From Clostridia bacterium (GTDB taxonomy: Bacteria > Bacillota > Clostridia > Oscillospirales > CAG-272), in contig JAFTYE010000008.1 of the NCBI GenBank assembly GCA_017464805.1, positions 62,001-126,000 on the forward strand: a stretch of 64,000 nt of DNA, given 5' to 3'. This document shows, piece by piece, positions 25,708-33,560 of the stretch (its first letter is position 1; every line of letters begins with the position of its first letter). The position numbers and the translations under genes are program-made. The notes beneath the pieces are model-generated. The model saw only the letters and a program-made list of their open reading frames with translations. It was not told where the DNA came from and ran no database searches.

Positions 25708-27690
25708 TTAATTGTTATCCAGATAACGGTCGATCGATTCGCGCAGGCGCAGAATGACCGTTTGCATAGACTCGCCCTCCACCTGCGCGCCTGCCACGTC
25801 GTAGTGGCCGCCGCCGCCGATGCGCTCGAGAACGAGCTGAACGTTGATGCTACCGTCCGAGCGGGCGGAGATATGCACCTTGCCGCCGATGTTGACCAGC
25901 GTGACCGAGGCACAAACGCCCTTGACGGTCAGTAGCTTGTCCGCCGCCTTGGCGGCGATGACACGGTAGCTTTCATCCGCATCGCCGTCCACATAAGCAA
26001 TGGCGACGCGATCGCGATAGAGGATGACGTTGGAATGGAAGCGTGCCTCCTTGGTTAGGTCCTCCACGTCCGCACGGAAGAGGTCGTTACTCTCTCCGGG
26101 GATCGCACCCTGACCACGCAGATACAGAGCTGCGCTGAAGGTACGGGTACCCGTGTTGCGGGTAAACTGCTTGGTATCCAGCAGAATGCCGGCAAGCATC
26201 AGCTCCGCCTCCTCCTTCAGGACGCTTCGGGTGCTCATGTGCTGCTCCAGGATCTCCGCCACCAACTCGGAGGCCGAGGAGGCCGAGGGTTCGATATACG
26301 CAACGATGGGCTCCTTGACGAACTCGGTGGTCTTGCGATGGTGGTCGATGATGGCGATATCGCGGATATTGCGGACGATATCGGGGGATTCGACGTGTGC
26401 CATATTATTGACGTCCACGACGATGAGCAGGGTGTTAGGGCGGATGAGGTCCATGCCCTCGTTACCACTCACGAACATATCCTCATATCCGTCCAACTCC
26501 CGCAGCTTTTCAAAGCAGGGAGCGAGGTTTTTGTCTTGGGTGTTGACGATGACATGGGGATGCACGCCGCACATCATGGCAAAGCGGGCCATACCGACCG
26601 CCGCACCGAAAGAGTCGAAGTCACCGAAGCGGTGACCCATGATGAGGACGCTGTCGGTACGCGCCATCAAGGTAGCCAGCTCGCTGGCCACGACGCGGGA
26701 GCGCACATTCGCGCGCTTTTGCACGGCCTTGGTCTTACCGCCGAAGAAGTCGTCACCGTTCTCGGTGCGGACGACCGCCTGGTCGCCACCGCGCTGAAGG
26801 GCCATATCGAGGGCCGCCTGGGCGGATTCCTCTTTTTCCTCCAGCGTTTTGCCGAGGGCGGAAACGCCGATGGACACGGTGATCGGCATGCCGTCGCCCA
26901 CACGGACGGAACGGACACTGTCCAGCACGTCAAAGCGACGCTCCACACATTTTTTTAGGCCGCTTTGGTTGAAGAAGGCGATGTATTTATCCTTTTCGTA
27001 GCCCTTGAGCACACCGCCCATCTCGGACACCCAATTTTTGATGGCATCCTCGGCGGCGGTAGCAGCAGAACGGTAAGCATCCTGCACGTACTGAAGGAGC
27101 TCCTCGATATTATCCATAACGATGTAGGCGACAACGGTGGTTTCTGCCTCATGCAGGGCGACAAGCTGCTTGTAGTCCGTGCAATCGGTGAAGAGCACGA
27201 ACCAGAGCGAGCGTTCTTTACCGTCCAGGCGGATGCCGTCGTAGCGGTACAAGCGATCGCCGATGGTGGCGATGGCCTCGCCCGTTTCGATATCCTCGGC
27301 CGAGATGGCGCAAACGTCGTCGATCTCCGCGCCCACGACCAGATCGTGACGGCCGACCATATCCACCAGCATGCGGTTACACCACACGATATGACCGTTA
27401 AGGTCACAGAGGAAGGCGGGCTGATGGAGGTTGGCGATCACCAGCTCCAGCCCTGTACCAAAGGCCTCATGCAGACGACGCGCGCTGGTCACGCTTTCAC
27501 TGCCCAAGCGTATGGCTGCCCAGATGAACAGGAGCAAAAGATAGGAGAACAGGCCAAGCAGAATAGCAAGCGCAGGGACAATATCCGTCACGTCCGATAG
27601 CGTGCCGAACACGACGAGCATCACGCAGGCCAGTGCCACGCACACAACGATGTCCAGCCGCGTGGCAATTCGTTTGTTGTTGTTTTGCAT
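25708..27690 (-). CDS. gdpP: Cyclic-di-AMP phosphodiesterase GdpP
   Basis: A 660-residue membrane protein that degrades c-di-AMP. Two N-terminal transmembrane segments (about 10-55) are followed by a PAS-like sensor domain (LHQPAFLCDLNGHIVWCN), a degenerate GGDEF domain with no intact GGDEF motif, a DHH domain (GHRFGDFDSFGAA and IIDHHRKT) and a DHHA1 domain (GGGGHYDVAGA). All domains expected for GdpP/YybT are present. It is preceded by yybS and followed by rplI and dnaB. Confidence 0.95.
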   Translation of the reverse strand: MQNNNKRIATRLDIVVCVALACVMLVVFGTLSDVTDIVPALAILLGLFSYLLLLFIWAAIRLGSESVTSARRLHEAFGTGLELVIANLHQPAFLCDLNGHIVWCNRMLVDMVGRHDLVVGAEIDDVCAISAEDIETGEAIATIGDRLYRYDGIRLDGKERSLWFVLFTDCTDYKQLVALHEAETTVVAYIVMDNIEELLQYVQDAYRSAATAAEDAIKNWVSEMGGVLKGYEKDKYIAFFNQSGLKKCVERRFDVLDSVRSVRVGDGMPITVSIGVSALGKTLEEKEESAQAALDMALQRGGDQAVVRTENGDDFFGGKTKAVQKRANVRSRVVASELATLMARTDSVLIMGHRFGDFDSFGAAVGMARFAMMCGVHPHVIVNTQDKNLAPCFEKLRELDGYEDMFVSGNEGMDLIRPNTLLIVVDVNNMAHVESPDIVRNIRDIAIIDHHRKTTEFVKEPIVAYIEPSASSASELVAEILEQHMSTRSVLKEEAELMLAGILLDTKQFTRNTGTRTFSAALYLRGQGAIPGESNDLFRADVEDLTKEARFHSNVILYRDRVAIAYVDGDADESYRVIAAKAADKLLTVKGVCASVTLVNIGGKVHISARSDGSINVQLVLERIGGGGHYDVAGAQVEGESMQTVILRLRESIDRYLDNN

Positions 27691-27704
27691 AACTTCCCTT
27701 TCTG

Positions 27705-27802
27705 AAGGTAACAGGAGTTACCCGAACTTGATTTTGGTTGGCAATTTTTTTGCCGCATCAGCGTCAAAGGGCTTGATCATATGTCCGGCGACAAAAGTTA
27801 CC
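27705..27802. repeat. GGTAAC-flanked intergenic element before gdpP
   Basis: The stretch between yybS and gdpP contains a perfect palindrome, GGTAAC-AGGA-GTTACC (27707-27722), and another GGTAAC-like word at the yybS end (GTTACCCTAACC, 27796-27807). On the minus strand the interior is open in one frame and ends MIKPFDADAAKKLPTKIKFG before a stop, without a good ribosome binding site. It may be a short dispersed element or a leader structure upstream of the gdpP start. Confidence 0.35.
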
Positions 27803-28846
27803 CTAACCGTTTTCCCGACGGGAGCGGAGTGCATTTTTGAAGATGGAGATTGCGTACACGATGCCAAAGAAGAGCATGGCATACTGTACGTAAAGAAGGC
27901 AGAGAAGAAGGAACAAAATGAACCAGACAAGGTAAGCGACGCGGCCGTTTTCCGCGCGGCGCATGCCGTAAAGAATCTTGGGCAGAAACGAAAGGCCGCC
28001 GAAAGCGAAGAGGGGAACGAGTACCGTTTGCGCGTTCATGACCGTCAGCGAAAAAATCGAGGTGTAGTCACGCCAGAAGAAGTCCACCAGCACGACCGCG
28101 AGATAAAGCACGGCAAGTGGAACGCCCAGGCGAAAGGCACGGCTGTTTTCCGTATAAAGCGGCTCCCCTCCCGTCCGATCGGTCAGCATGGAAAGAAGCT
28201 GTGTGAGATAGGTCAAAAGCAAGGAGAACACAAAAACGATAAGGATGATCCAGCCAGGGGCAAGCGAAAAGAGCCGTGTCATGGTCGTATGGATCTCTGC
28301 CTCGGAGGGCATGATCACCTCCTGCCCCATGTTGGCGTACATCTCACCCACTCTCTCGAAGAGGGCATTGTATTCCGCCGTGGCACTCGAAACAAGAGAA
28401 TCCATCCGATCGGACAGGTAAGGCAAGAATTCACTCTTCCCTTCCGCCGTCATGGACGCATACACGGTATACCCGACTGCGGCGGCGCCAAAAAGAAGGA
28501 AAGAAAAGGAAAGGCTGATGCACAGGGATGCCCGATCCTCCCCCTGCCGTACACCGCGAGCAAGCAAGGCACCGCCGAGCAAAACGCCAAGGGCGAGCAA
28601 AAACGCGGGAAAGGAGGCAGTCACAAAGGAGAGGGCGGCATAAGCACCCGCCGCCACACAGGCAAGCGCAGGCATGGCACGCAACAAAAGGAGGACGAGC
28701 AAGGGGACGGCAAAGGCCATGCCGATCGAGGCGGGCATGGCACCGAGCGAAAAAAGCGCGCCCGATGCGGCCAGCAAAACGGCACACAGGATCTGTCCCA
28801 CAGGGGACATGACCGTCCTTTCTACATCTTCAACCGATTTTTGCAT
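27803..28846 (-). CDS. yybS: YybS-like DUF2232 membrane protein
   Basis: A 347-residue polytopic membrane protein with about eight hydrophobic segments and a polar loop near the middle (SDRMDSLVSSATAEYN). The YybS/DUF2232 assignment rests on topology, size and position immediately upstream of gdpP-rplI-dnaB, as in Bacillus. Its biochemical role is not known. AGGAGG lies five bases before the ATG. It leads the minus-strand block that runs to ftsH and has a consensus promoter. Confidence 0.8.
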   Translation of the reverse strand: MQKSVEDVERTVMSPVGQILCAVLLAASGALFSLGAMPASIGMAFAVPLLVLLLLRAMPALACVAAGAYAALSFVTASFPAFLLALGVLLGGALLARGVRQGEDRASLCISLSFSFLLFGAAAVGYTVYASMTAEGKSEFLPYLSDRMDSLVSSATAEYNALFERVGEMYANMGQEVIMPSEAEIHTTMTRLFSLAPGWIILIVFVFSLLLTYLTQLLSMLTDRTGGEPLYTENSRAFRLGVPLAVLYLAVVLVDFFWRDYTSIFSLTVMNAQTVLVPLFAFGGLSFLPKILYGMRRAENGRVAYLVWFILFLLLCLLYVQYAMLFFGIVYAISIFKNALRSRRENG

Positions 28847-28890
28847 GGCAACCTCCTCGATTTTATACGGTTTCGATACTTATTCATCTT

Positions 28891-28919
28891 ATTATAGCAG
28901 AAAGATTGGAATTTGTAAA
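28891..28919 (-). promoter_or_regulatory. Promoter for the yybS-gdpP-rplI-dnaB block
   Basis: Minus strand TTTACA (28914-28919), 17-base spacer, TATAAT (28891-28896), with an extended TGC. Confidence 0.85.
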
Positions 28920-28960
28920 CACCCAAGTGAAACTTTCTTGCCGCATTTTCCCTCTCTCCC

Positions 28961-28989
28961 TTGCAAAACATGCAAAAAAGGTGTAAAAT
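28961..28989 (+). promoter_or_regulatory. Promoter for recG
   Basis: TTGCAA (28961-28966), 17-base spacer, TAAAAT (28984-28989). It is divergent from the yybS promoter. Confidence 0.75.
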
Positions 28990-29022
28990 AGAGAAAAGAA
29001 ACCGAAGAAAGGAGCGCAGCCT

Positions 29023-31167
29023 GTGGAAAAGCTGACAAAAAACAGCCCTGTAAGCAAGCTGCCCGGAATCGGTGCGAGCCGCGCCGCGGCCTTTGCGCGT
29101 ATGGGCATTTCAACCCTTTACGACCTGATCATGCACTTTCCACGCGCCTACGAAAACCGCGGCGCGCTTCGCCGTCTGTCGGACGGCGTACCGGGTGAAC
29201 CCTCTGCCTTTCTTCTGACGGTGGGGACGGAGCCGAAGAACATCCTGATCCGCCGCGGCATGACCCTGACCAAGTTCCGCGTCTTTGACGAGAGCGGCGT
29301 GGCGGAGGTGGTCTTTTTCAACCAAAGCTATGTGCGTGACGTGTTCCACGTCGGCTCGGTCTTTCGCTTTTACGGGCGTCTTACTCTGTCGCGCAGCGGC
29401 CCCCAGCTTTCCTCACCATCCTACGAGGCTTACATACCGGGTGAACCGCTTCCCTCCTACGTGGCACGGTATCCGCTGACGGAGGGGCTTTCCGACAAGG
29501 TGGTGGAAAAGGCGGTCACAGCAGCTTTGCGTGCCGTTTTGCCGTCGCTGTCCGACCACCTGCCCGAGGCAGTGCGGCAAAAGCACGACCTGCCTACCCT
29601 TTCCTATGCCCTCATGGGCATCCACGCACCGCAAAGCGAGGACATGCTTTCTCGCGCGATGCGGCGCATGATCTTTGACGAGCTTTACTGCTTCTCGGTG
29701 GGCATGGCCCTGTCGCGACAGAGCCGCACTGAGGAAACGGCCTATCCCTGCCCGCCCTGTGATCTCACCCCCCTGCTTTCCCGTCTGCCGTACGAGCTGA
29801 CGGGGGCGCAACAGCGCGTGATATCCGAGATCCGCACAGACATGGCGGGCGGTGACCGACCGCCCATGAACCGCATTTTGGTCGGGGACGTGGGCAGCGG
29901 CAAGACGGTCTGCGCTGCGGCGACGATCTACACTGCTGTGCAGGCGGGTCTGCAAGCCGCCCTGATGGTGCCGACCGAAATTTTGGCAAGACAGCATTAT
30001 GCCGACCTTGCTCCCCTGCTCTCGCCGCTTGGCGTACGGGTAGAGCTGCTACTCGGCGCGACGCCCGAGCGTGAGAAAAAGCGCATCCGCGAGGCCTGTG
30101 TTACCGAGGGCGAGGAACGCGTGGATCTTGTGATCGGCACGCATGCCCTGCTCAGTGACAAGCTGCAATTTTCCCGCCTTGGTTTGACCGTGGCGGACGA
30201 GCAACACCGCTTCGGCGTGCGCCAGCGTGCCGCTCTCAAACAAAAGGGGCGTGGCTCGCACCTGCTTGTCATGAGCGCGACCCCCATCCCCCGCACGCTG
30301 GCGCTGACGGTGTACGGGGACTTGGACGTTTCCCGCATCGACGAGATGCCGGCGGGCAGACAGCGCGTTTCCACCTTCCTGGTGGACGAGAGCTACCGAG
30401 AACGACTAAACGGCTTCATCCGCCGCCAGGTGGAAGAGGGCGGACAGGTGTACATCGTTTGCCCAGCCGTTGAGGAAGCCGCCGCGCCCGAAGAGGAGAA
30501 CGAGATCTCGCTTGCCGATCTGCTTTCGGTGCGCGAGGAAGCGCCGCCCCTGAAGGCGGCGACCACCTATGCAAAAGAATTGCAGGAACGCGTATTCCCC
30601 GACCTGCGCGTCGATTTCTTGCACGGGAAAATGAAGAGTGCGGAGAAGGATGCCGCCATGACCCGATTTGTGTCGGGGGAAACGGATATTCTCGTATCCA
30701 CCACGGTGATCGAGGTGGGTGTGAACGTACCGAACGCCACGCTGATGATCGTGGAAAACGCCGAACGTTTCGGGCTATCCCAGCTCCATCAGCTGCGCGG
30801 CCGCGTAGGGCGCGGCACGCGCAAGTCCTACTGCATTCTGGTATCAGACGCAAGGGGCGAGAATGCTCGTACACGCCTTGACGTGATGCACACGACCTAC
30901 GACGGCTACACGATCGCGGAGCGCGATCTCGAACAGCGCGGTCCCGGTGATTTCTTCGCCTCTGCCTACGGCAGTTCCTACCGCCAAAGCGGCGGCATGG
31001 ATCTGCACCTGGCCACCCTGTGCCGCGACACGGCCCTGTTGCAGGCCGCCGCGACCGAGGCACGGACAACCGTCGGCTCCGACCCGTCTCTTACCCGTGC
31101 GGAGCACGTTGCCTTACGCGCCGAGGTGGAAAGGCTGTTTGCTATCCGCGATGCGGCCATTTCCTGA
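29023..31167 (+). CDS. recG: ATP-dependent DNA helicase RecG
   Basis: A 714-residue branch-migration helicase for stalled forks and recombination. The N-terminal wedge/OB region contains GIGASRAAAFARMGI and VEVVFFNQ-like strands. Helicase motifs follow: VGDVGSGKTVCAAA (I), ADEQHRFGVRQR (II), MSATPIPRTLALT (III), and QLRGRVGRG (VI) near the end. The start is GTG at 29023, set by AGGAG eight bases upstream. mgsA/rarA follows after 26 bases, so the two repair genes are likely co-transcribed. Confidence 0.96.
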   Translation: MEKLTKNSPVSKLPGIGASRAAAFARMGISTLYDLIMHFPRAYENRGALRRLSDGVPGEPSAFLLTVGTEPKNILIRRGMTLTKFRVFDESGVAEVVFFNQSYVRDVFHVGSVFRFYGRLTLSRSGPQLSSPSYEAYIPGEPLPSYVARYPLTEGLSDKVVEKAVTAALRAVLPSLSDHLPEAVRQKHDLPTLSYALMGIHAPQSEDMLSRAMRRMIFDELYCFSVGMALSRQSRTEETAYPCPPCDLTPLLSRLPYELTGAQQRVISEIRTDMAGGDRPPMNRILVGDVGSGKTVCAAATIYTAVQAGLQAALMVPTEILARQHYADLAPLLSPLGVRVELLLGATPEREKKRIREACVTEGEERVDLVIGTHALLSDKLQFSRLGLTVADEQHRFGVRQRAALKQKGRGSHLLVMSATPIPRTLALTVYGDLDVSRIDEMPAGRQRVSTFLVDESYRERLNGFIRRQVEEGGQVYIVCPAVEEAAAPEEENEISLADLLSVREEAPPLKAATTYAKELQERVFPDLRVDFLHGKMKSAEKDAAMTRFVSGETDILVSTTVIEVGVNVPNATLMIVENAERFGLSQLHQLRGRVGRGTRKSYCILVSDARGENARTRLDVMHTTYDGYTIAERDLEQRGPGDFFASAYGSSYRQSGGMDLHLATLCRDTALLQAAATEARTTVGSDPSLTRAEHVALRAEVERLFAIRDAAIS

Positions 31168-31193
31168 TCTTCTTTCAAAGAAAGGACAAAGCA

Positions 31194-32435
31194 ATGCAAA
31201 ATCAACCGCTTGCCGACCGCCTCCGTCCGACCTCCTTGGACGAGATGGTGGGACAGACGCATCTTGTAGGAGAGAGGGGCATTTTGCGCCGCCTTCTCGA
31301 TGCGGGGCGATTTACCAACATGATTTTTTCCGGCCCGCCCGGCACGGGCAAAACCACCGCCGCGAACATCATTGCCAAGCGATCGGGCATGGTACTGTAC
31401 AAGCTCAACGCCACCTCCGCTTCCCTTTCGGATGTGAAGGAGATCGCCGCCTCGACCGGTAACGTGTTCGGCGCGGGCGGGGTGCTGCTGTATTTGGACG
31501 AAATCCAATACTTCAACCGCAAGCAGCAGCAATCTCTGCTCGAATACATGGAGGACGGACGCATCACGCTGATCGCCTCCACCACCGAAAATCCCTACGC
31601 GACCATCTATTCCGCCGTGATCTCCCGTTCCTCGGTCTTTGAGTTCAAGCCCGTGTCGGCCGCCGACTGTCTGCCCGCGATGAAGCGTGGTCTTGCTTTT
31701 CTGAACAAGGAGAACGGAACGGACAAGACGGCGGCCGACGAGGTACTTGTTGCGATCGCCGCACGCGCGGGCGGGGACGTGCGCTGCGCGCTCGGCATCC
31801 TGGAAAATGCCTATTTTGTAGCAAGTGACAAGCTGACCGAGTCCGCGATCGATGAGCTGGCCCCCACGATTGCGGGGGCATACGACCTATCGGGCGACGT
31901 CCACTACGATCTGCTTTCAGGTCTGCAAAAGTCCATTCGCGGCTCGGATCCCGACGCGGCGATCTTCTATCTTGCAAGGATCCTGGCAGGGGGTGATCTG
32001 CTTTCGGCCTGCCGCCGCTTGCAGGTCATCGCCAGCGAGGACGTGGGGCAGGCTTACCCCCTTGCGGCGGTCATCACGCGCGCCTGCTGCGAGAGTGCAA
32101 AGGACCTTGGTCTTCCCGAGGCGGCCGTTCCGCTGGCAAACGCCACGATCACGCTGGCCACCGCGCCCAAGTCCAACAGCTCCTATCTGGCCTACCACGC
32201 CGCCATAGCGGACGTAGAGGCGGGCCGCGGAGTCGTTCCGCCCACGCATCTGCGCGCACCGCTGTACAAGGGGTATCTGTACCCGCACGATTATGAAAAT
32301 CATTACGTAAAACAGCAATATCTGCCAAACGATCTGAAGGATCGGCACTATTTCAGCTTCGGCAAGACCAAGACCGAGCAGGCCGCCGAGGCCTACTACG
32401 AGATGATCCGCGCACAGGCAAAGGGCAGGAAGTAA
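31194..32435 (+). CDS. rarA: Replication-associated recombination ATPase RarA/MgsA
   Basis: A 413-residue clamp-loader-like AAA+ ATPase acting at stalled replication forks. The N-terminus LADRLRPTSLDEMVGQTHL is diagnostic. Walker A is [11 protein letters not shown], Walker B is LYLDEIQYFNRKQQ, and the C-terminal tetramerisation domain includes YPHDYENHYVKQQYLP. The frame is open back to 31020 inside recG, but AAAGGA upstream of 31194 and the family's usual N-terminus decide the start. Confidence 0.95.
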   Translation: MQNQPLADRLRPTSLDEMVGQTHLVGERGILRRLLDAGRFTNMIFSGPPGTGKTTAANIIAKRSGMVLYKLNATSASLSDVKEIAASTGNVFGAGGVLLYLDEIQYFNRKQQQSLLEYMEDGRITLIASTTENPYATIYSAVISRSSVFEFKPVSAADCLPAMKRGLAFLNKENGTDKTAADEVLVAIAARAGGDVRCALGILENAYFVASDKLTESAIDELAPTIAGAYDLSGDVHYDLLSGLQKSIRGSDPDAAIFYLARILAGGDLLSACRRLQVIASEDVGQAYPLAAVITRACCESAKDLGLPEAAVPLANATITLATAPKSNSSYLAYHAAIADVEAGRGVVPPTHLRAPLYKGYLYPHDYENHYVKQQYLPNDLKDRHYFSFGKTKTEQAAEAYYEMIRAQAKGRK

Positions 32436-32440
32436 ACCGA

Positions 32441-32470
32441 TTGACAAAAAACCCTTTTCTGTGGTATACT
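32441..32470 (+). promoter_or_regulatory. Promoter for the lipid kinase gene
   Basis: TTGACA (32441-32446), 18-base spacer, TATACT (32465-32470), with an extended TGG. Confidence 0.75.
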
Positions 32471-32520
32471 AACGCAAAGACCCTGCTTCAAAAACCGTTT
32501 TCAAGACAAGGAAGAACCGT

Positions 32521-33495
32521 ATGATCCATCATTTTCTGATTAACCCTGCTGCCGGCAAGGGTACCTATACCGAAGCGCTGGTACGTAAGATCACGCGCGC
32601 GTGCGAGGGCCGCGGGGTAGGCTATCGTATCCACACCACCAAGCGTCCCTACGACGCGACCGATTACGTGCGCGCACAGGTCGCCGACACAAGCGAGGTG
32701 CACCGCTTTTACGCCTGCGGCGGTGACGGCACGTTCAGCGAAACGGTGAACGGCGCACCGATGGCGAAAAACGCCGAGTTTGGCCTCATTCCCATCGGAA
32801 CGGGCAACGATTTTGAGCGCAACTTCACGGGCTTTGACAACTTTTTTGACATCGAGCGTCAGCTGGACGGCAAGGCCGTGCGGCTGGACGTGATGCGTTG
32901 CAACGACCGCTTTGCCTTCAACGTCATCAACGTCGGCTTTGACAGCAACGTAGCGAAAAAGACGGGAGAGATCAAGAGAAGCCCTCTCGTCCCATCCGGC
33001 TTTGCCTACACGGCGGCTCTTGCCATCACGCTTTGCAAGCCGTTCGGCACGAGAATGGAAGTGGAGCTTGGCGACGGCTCGACCATCCAAGAGACCCTGT
33101 TGCTGGCCGCGGTCGCAAACGGCGGCTTCTACGGCGGCGGCTACCACGTCGCACCCCGCTCCTCTCTGACCGACGGACTGCTTGACGTCTGCATCGTGAA
33201 CAAGATCTCCCGTGCCAGATTTTTGGGGCTGGTAGGCTCCTACAAGGCGGGCACGCATCTGGAGAATGAAAAGGCAAAGGACATCATCCGCTATTACCAG
33301 ACCGCGGCCGTGACCCTGCGCTTCGATACCCCCGTAGGGATCTCGGTAGACGGTGAGGTCGAGATGAACGATATGGTAAGGATCGAGGTCATTCCGCGTG
33401 CGTTTGCCTTCTCGATTCCCGACGGCTCTTCCCTTGCAAGTGAGGAAAGTGAAAAAAACGAGGTCAAAGCCGAGGCAACGGCCACCCTTGAATAA
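32521..33495 (+). CDS. Diacylglycerol kinase-family lipid kinase
   Basis: A 324-residue cytoplasmic kinase of the DagK/YegS family, which phosphorylates diacylglycerol or a related lipid. Motifs are HHFLINPAAGKG at the N-terminus, CGGDGTFSETVNG (ATP site), PIGTGNDFERNF, and the C-terminal SVDGE strand. AAGGAAG precedes the ATG. A C-terminal Glu/Ala-rich tail is extra. A role in recycling diacylglycerol released by lipoteichoic-acid synthesis is typical of Gram-positives but inferred here. Confidence 0.88.
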   Translation: MIHHFLINPAAGKGTYTEALVRKITRACEGRGVGYRIHTTKRPYDATDYVRAQVADTSEVHRFYACGGDGTFSETVNGAPMAKNAEFGLIPIGTGNDFERNFTGFDNFFDIERQLDGKAVRLDVMRCNDRFAFNVINVGFDSNVAKKTGEIKRSPLVPSGFAYTAALAITLCKPFGTRMEVELGDGSTIQETLLLAAVANGGFYGGGYHVAPRSSLTDGLLDVCIVNKISRARFLGLVGSYKAGTHLENEKAKDIIRYYQTAAVTLRFDTPVGISVDGEVEMNDMVRIEVIPRAFAFSIPDGSSLASEESEKNEVKAEATATLE

Positions 33496-33560
33496 ATACA
33501 ATTTCACGGTGCAGTGCGTCGATGCTTTCCGCTGTGCCGTGTTTCTTTTGAAAGAATTTT

